Assembly: GCA_949357655.1 (NCBI GenBank)
Contig: CASHTG010000002.1
Span: forward strand, 1,178,001 to 1,242,000
Source of the DNA: Parascedosporium putredinis
Taxonomy: Eukaryota; Ascomycota; Sordariomycetes; Microascales; Microascaceae
DNA length: 64,000 nucleotides
Direction: 5' to 3'
A program made the position numbers and the translations under genes. The notes under the pieces were generated by a model. It was not told where the DNA came from. It saw nothing but the letters and a program-made list of their open reading frames with translations, and did not search any database. Every line of letters begins with the position of its first letter. The stretch's first letter is position 1. Positions 34,259-46,053 of this stretch are shown in pieces.

Positions 34259-35851
34259 TTATCCTTGAACAATATCCATCTCGTCATCGACATCATCTCC
34301 CGGCTGTACGGTGTGGGCGTCACGGTCAGGAAGTCGAAGGAACTCGTGCTCCAACGCCTCGCTCGCGCTGATCCGCTTACTGGGGTCCAAATCCATGCAG
34401 CGGTTCAGAAACTCGACGGCCAGTTTCTCATCCGCGTCAAGGGGCTGGCCCTGGCCCTCTTTATCGCCGTCGGTACGGCAGGTGGACCACAGGATAATCT
34501 TTTCGAGATTAAAGCCGTGAAGCCCAATCGTAGGAATCGTAGTTTCCAGCACGCAGCCGTGGAGGAGACCGGCAGCCTTCATCTTCTTGGAGCCAAAAAT
34601 GGTCGTGATCTCGATGAGGGCCTCCACGTCGTCGGCGCTGTTGAAGAAGGGGAACCGCCGACTGAGGATGGTGAGGAGGATGACGCCGGCGGACCAGATA
34701 TCGATCTTGGTGGTCTGCTCGGTGCACTTGAAGAGAACTTCGGGGCACGGAAACCTCTGGTGCCGGCACGATTAGCGCGTCTCGACGGCCGCGTGTCGGC
34801 CTTGGGGTAGCCCTGCTGAGGGCCGGCCTGGCCAGCCACGCTGTTTTCCGCACGGCGCTTCCGCATAGACTGGCTCTCGTGGCAGAGGCACGGCCTTGAG
34901 TCGGTGCCCTGCCTTTCGGCGAGGCCAAAGTCGACGAGAACCCCCGCTTCGAGGAGGGGTCATAGAGGAAATTTGTGGGCTTGATGTCGCGGTGAAGAAT
35001 TTTCGCGTCATGCACGGCCTCGAGGGCGGCGAAGAGCGAGCGGAAGTATATCGCCATATCTACGACGGTCATCTGGCGGAAGTAGTCCCTGAAGTCCGCG
35101 TGACGGAAATATGGCAAGATGGCGACGACCTGGTCGGTGGATCGGAAGGCGGTGATGAGAGGGCAGACGGAAGCGCAGTTGCGGAGGACGTGGAGGAGTT
35201 CCAACTCGTTATAGATGCGGGCAGGGCTAGACGTCACGTAGATCTTCTTGATCGCCACGAACTTGGGGCGGCGACGAGTATCAGCCAGGGCGGCGTGGTC
35301 GCGGTTCCGTTGCCTCTTGACCGGTGGCGGCGTCCATTTTACGCTTTCCTTCTCCTCGAAGTCCCAGTTGTTAACATAGGTATCGTAGGCGAGATCTTCG
35401 GCTTTGTACACGGTCGAGAAGGTGCCTGCGATCACAATGTCAGTCATGGTTCCAAGCGCTCACTCCTGTGAGTGTTTGGTGTAGACACGGCGCGGCATGG
35501 CGCGGCACATAACGAACCTTCTCCGATCCTCTTGATCAGCCGGTACTTCTCTTTGAACCCCGGGAAGCTCCTTTGCAGCCTTTCCATGTCTTGGGTGACA
35601 TGGTCCGGCGCGGATTCACCGTCCGAACTCTCTGATCCGTCCGAGGCATCGTCGTCCTCCTCTTCTTCTTCTTCCTCCTCCTCCATCTCTTCCTCTTCAG
35701 GCTCCTCGCCCACAGCATCTTCAGATTCGGGCCGAACCTCCTCCGTCTGCTGCTCTGACTCGTCTACCATCTCAATCTCGTCTGTTGGCGCATCTTCGTG
35801 GATCGCGAAGGGCTGCCTGGGTACGGCAGGGCCCATCGTCGCGGTCTCCAT
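34259..35851 (-). CDS. CDC7: Cell division control kinase CDC7 (DDK catalytic subunit)
   Basis: A serine/threonine kinase that, with Dbf4, phosphorylates the MCM helicase to fire replication origins. Two exons, 35851-35518 and 35425-34259, with a GTTCGT donor; about 500 residues. A very acidic N-terminus (long Glu run, DDDASDGSESSDGES) precedes the kinase domain. Its motifs are KRIGEGTFSTVYKAEDL (P-loop), FVAIKKIY (lysine), ILHRDIKPTNFLYD (catalytic loop), VDFGLAERQGTDSR (DFG) and GTRGFRAPEVLFKCTEQ (APE). The Cdc7-type insert, Arg/Ser-rich, lies between DFG and APE. The C-lobe has IDIWSAGVILLTILSRRFPF and NRCMDLDPSKRISASEALEH. Two missing bases: run 34941-34945 (before DFG) and 34742-34745 (in APE). 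It is divergent from CND1. Confidence 0.93.
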
Positions 35852-36726
35852 GGTGGAGAGAAGGGGAAGGGGTTGTGTAGAAACCCAATTGCAGAACCGT
35901 TGAAGACCTAGTTTAGAGACGACGCAGAACCTGCAACAAGGCAAGAATAGTAGGCACTAGAGGTATAGAAAGAGAAAGAAAAGAAAGAAAGAAAAAAGAT
36001 CCGATCACAGGGTGGACCGTATCTAAGACGATAGCAAAGACGAATTATGGGTATAATCAGAGGCGCTGGAACAACTCGGGGTATCACTCAGTGTCTCAAT
36101 TGGACGGGGCAGGGAATATGACCCTTCACGAGGAGGCGGTCTTTTCACAAGGGAAGATGGATGGTGTCGATGAATGTTGGGTCATCTCTCACCAATGCTC
36201 CAAGAAAATAATATGAAGTCTTACCGCATTGAATTGTGACGAAGCGTCCGCCACACGTTTTCAGGGCTCAATTCTTTGCATGCAGGGGATCCGGTGGAGA
36301 CGACGCGATCCTGATAGCGCCAACCGGAAATTCCTGTGCGGGGTGATTGGGCGGATTCTTGGGGTTTGGAGGGGTGAACATTGTGGTGGGCAGCCCAAGT
36401 TACAATTGGTGCAGCGCGTCGCAAAGAAAACAAAAACAAATGGTTGCCAAGGTCGCACCCAACACCACCACTTTGTTCTTCCCCCAGCATAACCATCGCC
36501 AAACCCTCAGATCCCAGGGGCCACCAGCATCCGATCATCCAGACCTCGAGTTCTCGACTTTTTCTTCTTCTTTGAGTCTTGTTTTCTCTATATTGGCACG
36601 CATCTCGAGACCTGTCTCGAAACCGATCCTTTCAGGCTTTCGAACAAGAAGCGAATATTTATCACCAGCCCTACCAGTTGACTGACCTCCACCCTCGTCA
36701 CCCACCGCTCCGGGGTGACTGAAACA
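35852..36726. promoter_or_regulatory. Shared divergent promoter of CDC7 and CND1
   Basis: 875 bp separate the two start codons of a replication kinase and a condensin subunit. Two ACGCG cores, the core of the MluI cell-cycle box bound by MBF, occur at 36303-36307 (plus strand) and 36415-36419 (minus strand). No coding sequence is recognised. Cell-cycle co-regulation is inferred from gene function and these short matches. Confidence 0.45.
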
Positions 36727-39700
36727 ATGGAGGGCATCAGCTTTGATATCAACGATGCGCTCAAATATTACATGAGTGATCCCTTCACCGTCCCCACGCC
36801 TGAAGCCGACCCATCTCTCCTCGACTGCGAGAACGAACCGGAATCCCTCACAAATGCCGTCATCAACCCCGTCCTAAATCAGATTGTCGATGGCGTCGCC
36901 GAGTGTCCCGAGGCCATCGCGCGGCCCGCCAGTCTTGATTCTCTCCAGTTCTTGTTGAAGTATGTACTACCCCTGTTATCCCCAAGCCTTCGCTTGGCAT
37001 AGTCTTTCTGTCGCAACTTTCTGACTTGTGTATGACTTTCAGATATCCGTCTTTCCTACCGACTCACGCTCTTAGCAAGATCTTTGACCTGGTCATGTCC
37101 GGGCTTTCCGCCGAGGCCGACGCAATCCACCTCGAACATGAGTCACCCGATGAGGAGCAGGAATCGGGCGCCCACCACAAACAACTCCTCGAGATTTACG
37201 GCTTCCTTCTCCAATGGACGATCGCAGCCGTGGAGACCAAGGCCGCCGAGAAGTCCTCCACCACCGCGCCCGTCGCAAGGGGACGGGGAAACCCAAGGGA
37301 AGGCTGGGGCAAAAGACAAGGAGTCGCATTGGGATTCTTCCTCACAGCTCCAGGCTGCCATGGAAATCATGTGCAAGGTCTTGAAGCTCAAGCTCTCCAA
37401 GATATTCATGACAACATCCGAGCGCGATACTTTTATCCAGCAGCTGATTACCCGACCGGTGTACCTGATACTCGAGAGCGAGCAGAGGGTGAAGGAGATG
37501 CCCATTCGTATGCACGCCTTCAAAGTGCTCTGCATAGCCATCAAGCACCATGGCCACGGATATGGTAAGCAAGCAATGAAGGATGAGACCTGTCCATAAC
37601 ACGTGCTAATTGCCATGCAGCCGCCCAAATCTCCATCGTACAGAACCTGACGTACTTTGAACATCTCTCGGAACCCATGGCCGAGTTCCTCCATATCCTC
37701 GCCGAGACTTACGACTACAGTCAGCTGGCCGAGGAGGTGCTTCGAGAGCTCAGTAACAAGGAGTTTAACTCGAATGATACTAGGGGCCCCAAGTCTGTTT
37801 CCAGCTTCATTGTCAAGCTATCCGAACTATCGCCTAGGATCGTGATCAAACAGGTAACCATGCTTGCCAAGCAACTCGATAGCGAGGTATGTACCACGTC
37901 CCCACTCCCTGATATTGGCTTTGCCCAGTTGTGTTCCCTTTCGCGCTCATCCTGGATCACACGCTTACATCTCCTAGTCGTATACGCTACGATGCGCTTT
38001 GATCGAAGTTTGCGGCAACATGATAGCACATCTAAGTCGCCAAGATGAGCGCGGCGAGAACCACAAGACTCAACTCAACGCCTTCTTCGACGTGTTGGAG
38101 GAGCGGTTCCTCGACATAAACCCCTATTGTAGGTGCAGGACGATCCAGGTCTACGTCAAGCTCTGCGATCTCGAGCAAAAGTTCCCCAAGCGCAGACTCA
38201 AGGCCGCCGAGCTGGCTACGAGGAGTCTCGAGGACAAGAGTAGCCACGTGCGCAGGAACGCTATCAAACTCATGGGAAACCTTATCAAGACCCACCCCTT
38301 CACGCACATGCATGGCGCCCAGCTCGCGCGCAAGGAGTGGCAGGCTCGCCTGGACCAGGTTGACGCAGAGATTGACGCTCTCAAGCCCCCGCGGACGCGC
38401 CGCCATGGGCGACGACGCCAACACGACCATGGATCAGGGTCTCATCGACGAGGCGACGCAGATCGAATCACCTCAAAAACAGCGACAGGCGGCGCCCATG
38501 ACCGATGAAGAGAAGATTGCCGCCATCAAGAAGGCCCAAGAGGAGGCGGCCACATCTGAAGCCATCAGCAAACTTACTCTCCAGAAGAGGTATTACGGTG
38601 ATGCGCTCAGGTTTATCGATGTCGTGCACGAGGCAACCACCACCGTTTGCCAGCTCCTTGGCTCCAGGAACAAGAGCGAAGTCATCGAAGCCATTGATTA
38701 CTTCGAAGTAGGCGATGCATACAACATTGAACAGAACAAGGTGGGCATCCGTCGCATGCTCAGGCTCATCTGGACCAAGGGCAACAGTGACGAGGGCAAG
38801 GGTGTCCAGACCCACCTCATCGACTGCTACAAGAGGCTATTCTTCGAGGCGCCCGACTCGTTCAGCCCGAACGATGCGGCCATCTACATCGCCCGCAACA
38901 TGATCAGTCTTACCTTTGGCGCTACGCCTGCCGAGCTCACCTCGCTCGAGCAGCTGCTGGCCACCATGATGAAGGGCGGCCTGATTCCCGACATTGTCAT
39001 CGCGAAGCTTTGGCAAGTGTACGGCGTGCAAAAGCGCGAGATGTCCAAGAAGCAGCGACGTGGCTCCATCATCATCCTGGGTATGCTTGCGACCGCGAGC
39101 CCCGAGATTGTCGTGGGCGAGATCGAGACGATGCTTCGGACTGGCCTCGGCGCCCATGGCAGGGCTGACCTGCAGCTCGCCAAGTACACGTGCATTGCCC
39201 TGAGCCGCATCAACCCAACAGGCCGCTCCAGCAAGGATTCCAACGTCAAGTTCTCGCGCCTGCCCAACGACCACGCCGTCCTCATGAGACTGGCGGCCAT
39301 CACCGAGGTGCCCACCGAGAGCAAGGAGTGGTACGGCGTTGCAGAGCAAGCCATCAATGCCATTTATGCCATTGCCAAGCACCCCGACACTCTTTGCTCG
39401 GCGGTGATCCGCCGCAAGACGAGGCAGGTATTCAGCGGCGCGCCATCGCGCCCCACCTCCCGCGACGAGACCCAGGCTGTCACGCAGGCCATTACCATGG
39501 CCATGGATACAGATGCCACGCAGCCCGCGGTGCTCGCACAGCCGAGGACCCGGGACGCGGCCGTCGGCCTATCCCAGCTCTTCTTCATCGTCGGCCACGT
39601 GGCGATCAAGCAGATTGTTCACCTCGAGCTCTGCGAGCAAGACTTCAAGCGCCGCAAGCAGGAAAGGAGCGCGAGCTAGCCTCCAAGGCGGATAAGAGCA

Positions 39701-40638
39701 TGGCCAAGGACAAGGAGGACGAGGGCGACGAGCTCGACCTCATTGGCGGCACGACGGAGGACGACTTTACCGAGGCGATGGCGCACATTCGGGAGCGCGA
39801 GCTCCTGTACGGGCCCAACTCGCTCCTCGCCGTCTTTGGCCCGCTGGTGTCGGAGATTTGCGCCAACAACACGACGTACAGCGACAAGGGCCTGCAAGCG
39901 GCGGCGACGCTCTGCCTCGCCAAGCTCATGTGCGTCAGCTCCGAGTACTGCGAGGCGAACCTGCCCCTCCTCATCACCATTATGGAGCGATCCGCCGACG
40001 CGACGGTGCGCTCCAACGCCGTCATCGCCCTCGGCGACATGGCCGTGTGCTTCAACCACCTCATTGACGAGAACACCGACTTCCTCTACCGCCGCCTCGC
40101 GGATACGGACGCGTCGGTCAAGCGCACCTGTCTGATGACGCTCACCTTCCTCATCCTCGCCGGCCAGGTCAAGGTCAAGGGCCAGCTGGGCGAGATGGCC
40201 AAGTGCCTCGAGGACGAGGACAGGCGCATCGCCGATCTCGCGCGCATGTTCTTCACGGAGCTCAGCACCAAGGACAATGCCGTCTACAATCACTTTGTCG
40301 ACATGTTTAGTCTCCTCAGCGCGGAGAGGGCGCTTGACGAGGAGAGTTTCAGGAGGATTATCAAGTTCTTGCTCGGATTTGTCGAAAAGGTAAGCAGTTT
40401 TCCCCCTCCCCCAATTGGGGAGTTTTTTTTGCCTGTTCCTTCTCTTTTGCTAACACAATGTTTTTAGGACAAGCACGCCAAGCAGCTCTCAGAGAAGCTG
40501 GCGGCCAGGCTCGGCCGATGCGAGACAGAAAGGCAGTGGAACGACGTCGCATTCGCCCTTGGTCTCCTGCAGCACAAGAACGAAGAGATTACGAAGCTCG
40601 TCTCCGAGGGCTTCAAGGTTGTCCAGATTGCGGCGTAG
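36727..40638 (+). CDS. CND1: Condensin complex subunit 1 (CND1/YCS4, NCAPD2 family)
   Basis: A HEAT-repeat subunit of condensin that compacts mitotic chromosomes. Five exons: 36727-36959, 37043-37564, 37621-37886, 37978-40389 and 40468-40638; about 1,201 residues, as expected. It starts MEGISFDINDALKYYMSDPF. Family-like segments include NLTYFEHLSEPMAEFLHILA, FLDINPYCRCRTIQVYVKLC, DYFEVGDAYNIEQNKVGIRR, GPLVSEICANNTTYSDKGLQ and RSNAVIALGDMAVCFNHLID; the last resembles the Cnd1 HEAT core. The end is WNDVAFALGLLQHKNEEITK and VQIAA. Frame breaks lie at about 37278-37310 (one extra or two missing bases), about 38390-38402, and 39663-39665 (missing A). It is convergent with GRIM-19 on its right. Confidence 0.92.
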
Positions 40639-41186
40639 TCTCCGTTGCGTTGCTTCGCTCACTGGGTTTTTTGGTCTAGCTGTACTTTCCCCCTTTTTCT
40701 TCCTTCTTTTTCCTTCTTCTCTTGGGTCAAGCGCTGGACTATAGAGGGTGTAATGCGTGAATGATGAATACGTATGGGCTATATACCGAGTTGGGAAGGA
40801 GGCAGACTTTGCTGTGTGATTTTCTTGTTCTTGATCGTTAGTGCGCCAATGTATATCCATTGTTTTCTAGCGCGATTTGGCGCTGGTCTCGTTCAACGTT
40901 GCTCTCTCTCTCTCTCGCTTTTGCTTCCGCCGTGATCCGCGATACTTTCCACGCCTACGCAAACCAGTAGTCCTACTTTACTGAGCAAGAGGGGCAAGCC
41001 ACCATTACAGCATTGCACCATGGCAACATGATAGTCTAACAAAGTTTCATTCCACGATTTTCTATCTTGGAACGTATGTACAGTACCCAGACCACATCCA
41101 CCCCAGCGTCGCGAGTCTACGCTCCAATTTCCCCTCTTTATATTTTTGCCCTTTCCCTTCCCCCACATACCGACTCACTACCCAGT
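40639..41186. other. Intergenic between convergent CND1 and GRIM-19
   Basis: A pyrimidine-rich 3' flank of CND1 followed by the 3' flank of GRIM-19. It contains a CT microsatellite (40902-40916). No gene is seen. Confidence 0.6.
40902..40916. repeat. (CT)n simple repeat
   Basis: A seven-unit CT run in the 3' flank between CND1 and GRIM-19. Confidence 0.8.
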
Positions 41187-42070
41187 TTATTTCGTCAGGT
41201 TGCCAGGGGTGGCCGCAAACGTTGGCCTCACGAATCTAAAGAATAGCCACCAGCATTCTTCGTCAGTCACAGTCGTTCTCAAACACAAGCAGGATAGACA
41301 AAAGAGCGAAGGCGAGACCAAAAGAAACGTACCTGTTGGTGTTGTACACGGGCAAGTTCTCGCCCAAGAGCTCCTTCTCGCGAGCCTGATCGGCGAGATG
41401 TCGCCTCACCTGGTCGCGGTCCTCTTCCGCCTGGAGTAGGGGAGAATATGGATACGCGCCCACATCTTCTCACGGGCGTACTCGCTAGTTGGTTGAAATT
41501 CCCACGGTTAGCATCGCCTACGTCGTTTATCAAGGGCACGACCCATATCTTGCCAGATACAAAGGGATGGATCTAGGCAGATTCGGTAGAAGAGGCGGAG
41601 GAAGGGTGGCGTGTGCTTGTGTATGGAGGTGTGATGCTCACTTCGTTTCGCGGATACCCTTTACGAGTTGGTACCAGCCGTAGCCCATAACGACCGTCAT
41701 GGCCAGCAGGTAGGTCCGGGGTCGGAAGCCGCGGAAAGGGAGGTTCCTCTATAGAAAGTAAATGCCAACGTCAGCGTCGCGGTTCGAATAGCAATCGTCG
41801 TTCGTTGTGCAGGCCCAACAGAATCGTGAAGGGGGTCCAGTCCGTAGCTGGCGCTCTCTCGGATCGTTCCAACGCCAGCGGTGCATACAGCCCTCCTCCA
41901 TTGGCCGAAATCCTTCGATACGGCCACCGCGAACCCTTGGCTTCCCAATTGATATCGCGTCGCCTTTCGCAAGACCCCAACGACGCTAGAGGAAAATCCC
42001 ATTCCCGAAACTAGCTCACCTTGTACTGGATGGGGCCGTAGCCACCCACGGGCGGCATATCCTGAGGCAT
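41187..42070 (-). CDS. NDUFA13: NADH:ubiquinone oxidoreductase subunit GRIM-19 (NDUFA13)
   Basis: A small accessory subunit of mitochondrial complex I with one membrane span. Four exons: 42070-42020, 41748-41642, 41484-41333 and 41235-41187; 119 residues after correction. It reads MPQDMPPVGGYGPIQYK, RNLPFRGFRPRTYLLAMTVV, MGYGWYQLVKGIRE, then a charged helix NEYAREKMWARIHILPLLQA, EEDRDQVRRHLADQARE, and the end FVRPTFAATPGNLTK. The GYGPIQY opening and the single hydrophobic segment followed by a long helix are family features. One base is missing in the run 41439-41442 (coding strand CCCC). Large intron 1 is 271 bp. A second complex I gene (NDUFS8) is at the right edge of the window. Confidence 0.92.
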
Positions 42071-42657
42071 CGTGGGAATATGTGGCGTCTGGGGCGTCCA
42101 GACGATCGAATTGACTCGTTGTTTTCTCTCGGGCTCGGCGCTCAAAACGGCTTCGTCTCGTCAGGGGGAGAACGTCAGGACGCTGCGATATCGATTGACT
42201 TGGGTGGTTCAATTGAACCTTGCTTTCGACATGCAAATCGAGCCTTTCCGCGATCAATTTCCGCTTAGTCATGCGTCTTCTCGTTGTCATCCTTTTCTAG
42301 AAGCTTTTATTGGTTGGCGGCTGTTGACAGCCTACTCCATTCCACCTACGCCCCTTCCCCACGGCAGCACCTGCCCACCCCGCCAAGCTAGCTGGAGCTC
42401 GCTCCTTCTGAGAGGAGTCGGCGCATCGGGGCCTTGATCAATGGACCGCGTGGGCTGATCACTCGACTCCCTGCGCCCACCCCCGTCATTAGTGTAAGAG
42501 CGGAGAGAGGAGATCGACTGAAACTCACCTTCATCTTCAGAACACCAGCCTAGTCAACTCACAAATTCATAGGCCATATCAATACCTGAAACCCAAAAGA
42601 TCCCAATACTCCTAGTTCAAGAAATCCCGAATCATCAGCTACTACTCACAAGCCAAG
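42071..42657. other. Divergent promoter region GRIM-19 / DUF4267-like gene
   Basis: 587 bp between two start codons; no gene, repeat or clear regulatory site recognised. Confidence 0.55.
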
Positions 42658-43129
42658 ATGGAGCTCAAGACAAGCTATATTCTCGGCACCGCCTTCATCG
42701 GCCTGGGCATCTACCCCTTCTTCACCCGCTCACCCCTCCCCTTCGTCGGCCAGCCCTTGTCTCTCCTCTCCACCGACGAGGCCACGATCAAGAAATCAAC
42801 TGCTCGCCTCGGTGAGCGGCACCGAGGACACCGCCTCCTCGGACCTAGACTCTCTCATCAACCTCCTGCTTCGGCAAAAAGGCTCCCGTGACATCGCCCT
42901 CGGTTTCCTATTCCTCTCTCATGAAGGCCACGGTGACGACATGGCCGTTGGAGTACTTATGAGTATGGTGGGCATCGTCGACATCGTGGATGCCGTCTCC
43001 ATGTTCAAGAGGGGCGGGGACGAGAGCAGGAGAAAGGCTCTCGGCTATGTCGCCTCTGGCGCCGTCATGCTCGTCATGTCCTGGCAAAAGCTCGGGCTCG
43101 GCGATGTGATCAAGTCCAGGTTTTTCTAA
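42658..43129 (+). CDS. Small DUF4267-like membrane protein
   Basis: A protein of about 157 residues with three to four hydrophobic segments, resembling the fungal and bacterial DUF4267 family of unknown function. It starts MELKTSYILGTAFIGLGIYP. Family-like motifs are GSRDIALGFLFLSHEGHGDD, MAVGVLMSMVGIVDIVDAVS and KRGGDESRRKALGYVASGAV. There is no intron. The start and end frames differ: the reading shifts between about 42795 and 42815, where one extra or two missing bases would join them. This matches the indels seen in neighbouring genes. It is divergent from GRIM-19 and convergent with the GMC gene. Confidence 0.65.
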
Positions 43130-43626
43130 TCATGACCTCTCCATCCCTAAATTACATGTACCCACAGAGTCGTGTTCAACTATCATTATTACATTTTATC
43201 TTAACCCTTGATTCCTCCATGACTGTGTGTTTAGTAGAGCATGGAAAGAGGTAATACACACCCAGCATTCCTATTTTTCAAGATTTCCTAGGAAGCCGAG
43301 AAAGAGTCATGAAGATGAATGCGCCGGGGTCTCGAGATGATACCATTCAAATTCATAAATAGCAACTTCCTATAATACTATGAGTGCCTCGATTCTCAAT
43401 ATCAAGAGATGGTCAAGGATTGTGTATACTTTGGTCCATGTGCAACTTGAGAGACGGAGGCTTTCACCTTTTCTTCGTGTGTTCTTAAATATTGATTCAA
43501 AAATATTTCCAGAGAAAACAATAAATATCCGATAAATTTTTATCGCACAATCCAAAGGAAATAAAAGAATATATTGACAGTTTGAGGAGCATTTACATCA
43601 TCCCCACCCAACCCTTAGTATTCCAC
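43130..43626. other. Intergenic between convergent DUF4267-like and GMC genes
   Basis: An A/T-rich 497-bp stretch, markedly more A/T-rich than the coding neighbours, consistent with 3' untranslated regions. No gene is seen. Confidence 0.6.
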
Positions 43627-46053
43627 TTAGTTCAATCGTCGAGGGGATCGCTTAGTCTTGCACTTGGGAGCCTCCTCCACGGGCTCCTCAGCCTCCTCGG
43701 CCCAAGCGCGGATGACGATATCGGCAGCCTAGTTACCCGTGTTAGTCAACGTTGTTTCTCGAACACAAAAATGGAGTGGGTGGGACACCAAGTAATATCC
43801 TACCTTCTCGCCAATGGCGTAGGCCGTGGCGCTAGTATGGGTGCCGGGAATGAGAGGAATGATGCTGATATCAGCGACGCGGACCCTGTCGAGCCCGTGA
43901 ACCTTGAGATCGGGACCGACAACGCCACCCTTCTCCTTGGGCATCATGGCAACCGTGCAGCAAGGGTGCATGAAGGACGGCGTAATGTTGCCGCGGATGT
44001 ACTTGATGATGTCGGCGTACTCGGTAACGTTGGAGCCCGGTGCCACCTCCCTGGGGCCGAGGGCCACCATGGTATCCGTCTCGTAGTAGCGGCGGAAGAA
44101 GGGCAGGAAGCGCGACATGACGTCCAGATCGATGGGGTTGGCGGCGGTGCGGTAGTCGACAATGGGCTCGGCGTCGTGGTCCTCGGGATCCAGCATGACG
44201 GTGCCGCGGCTGAGGGGCTTCAGCAGGAAGCCACCGCCGGGCGTCGAGCTCATCCAGGGGGCCTCGAGGACGGGATGCTCGGGGTTCTCGAGCGAGTCGG
44301 CGAGGAGCGAGAGCTGCGCGAGGTATCCGTCCCGGACGCTCTCGGGGGTGCCTTCGGAGAGGTAGTCGAGGGCGCTGCCGTCTTCGACCTGGGCGCGGAT
44401 GGCGTCGATGATCTCGGCAAAGTCCTCGGCGATGACGGGCAATGAGAGGTAGATGGCGCTATTACCCATGGCGAGGGTATAAGGGCCCTTGGCGGGCGCT
44501 CCTCGTACAGCTCCCGCGCCTCGGCGCCAAAAGTCGCGTTGCTGGTCACGGAGCCCTGGCTGGGCTGGACAGACTCGGCAACTGAAAAGATGGTACGGAC
44601 CAAGTTAGTTTCCTATATACAGCGCAAAAGCGCGGGAGAAAAAGAAAAGGGTATCAGAGGTGGGGTCTAAACATACGAGAAAACGAAGATCCGGGGCCGC
44701 AGTGATCCTGGAAGTTGTGGCCGACGCCAGGCAGGTCAACTACAACGTCAATTCCCGCAGACTCGAGAAAGCCGGACTCTCCTACACCGCTTCGCTGCAA
44801 GATCTGGGGCGAGTGGATAGCGCCCGCCGAGACGACGACCTCGAGGTTAGGGGTAACGGTGCGGATGTCAGCCTCATCGGTGGAGCCGACGGGCTTGAAT
44901 TCGATGGCGGGGGTGCATCTGCCTCGCCAATGATGAGACGGGTGACCTTGTGTCCCACAAGCAGGTCATAGTTGGAACGATCCTCGACGACCTCGAGGTA
45001 ATGGCCGCGTCCGGCATGAGACCGCTGACCATCAATGTAGTACTGGGAAGCGGGGACCCAGCAGACGCCGTGCTTGTCGCCGCCGGCGCACTCTGTTGGT
45101 GTGGGCAGGCCCATTTCGACAAAGGCGTCCCAGGCAATCTCTGAAAGACACATGTGTTAAAGAAGAGAGTCGAGAGAGAAAAACGATGAGTTCCCGCCAT
45201 TTACGGTTTTGGTCGAATGCGGTTCACTTACTTTGGATGGGGAACTGATACTGCGCGTATACGGCCTGGATGTGCGAGACGTTCAAACCATACGCGGCAT
45301 CCACATCCCAAGTATACCCATAGTTCTCCGCATTCTCATCGGACGGCTCGAAGAAGGTGACACTCTAGATAATAGTCAGACCAGACCCTTTCCAAGTCCC
45401 AAGGACCAAAGGCTCGGACAAGGGCCGTGTGAACCGGTCCGGCTTACCTTCTTGAAGAATGGGAGGATGTTATCCCAGTCCCAGCTCTCGGCGGCATCGT
45501 CAAACTCGGGGCTGCCAATCTTGGCCCACTCGTCATAGTCGAGCTTGTGTCCGCGGTCGAAGAACTGGCCGTTGATGGTGGAGCTACCTCCAACAGTCAT
45601 TCCGACGGTGAGAGAGGCTCGGCGGTTGTTCAGCGCCGGGATGGGGAGCGATTGGATATTGAGGCGCGTGTTGCCTGGTCCGCCACCGGGCGGTTCGAAG
45701 ACGGCCTGGGCGTCCTCGACGACTCCATACTCGATAACGAGGGTGTTTCCTAAAAGCAGAGGTGCGATTTTCTCATGTCAGACGCTTGCCCAAATTCCCA
45801 TAATCTCAATTTTCTCTTCTTTTGCACGTCTTTATCTGTAAATGGAATAGCACTAAAACTCACGGTCAGGGAATGCCTCGGTGAGTCGGTCAGCGATGGT
45901 CAAGCCCGCGGTACCGCCACCGACAACAACAAAGTCGTAGCTGTCACGAAGCTCCTCAACCTGCCTCTTAATCACTCTGCCGCCAGAATGCGGGAGCGCG
46001 TGGGCCAGGGAGGCAAGGACGCCACAAAGGACGAGAGCGCGAGAAGAGGCCAT
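43627..46053 (-). CDS. Secreted GMC (glucose-methanol-choline) oxidoreductase
   Basis: A FAD-dependent alcohol/aryl-alcohol-type oxidoreductase, probably secreted; the substrate cannot be told. Six exons: 46053-45864, 45749-45448, 45364-45232, 45140-44677, 44581-43804 and 43728-43627; about 656 residues. A signal peptide (MASSRALVLCGVLASLAHAL) is followed by the FAD-binding VVVGGGTAGLTIADRL. GMC signature 1 is in ASLTVGMTVGGSSTINGQFF, and signature 2 is GAIHSPQILQRSGVG. The C-terminal active-site region includes SFMHPCCTVAMMPKEKGGVV and IPGTHTSATAYAIGEK, with two likely catalytic His. The last exon adds an unusual charged tail ending KCKTKRSPRRLN. Two bases are missing, at 44909-44913 and 44494-44496 (C-runs on the coding strand). 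Confidence 0.88.

Noticed and set aside
38312..40467. Two separate large genes in place of one condensin gene
   Set aside because: Both frames encode consecutive parts of the same Cnd1 protein, joined by one missing A at 39663-39665.
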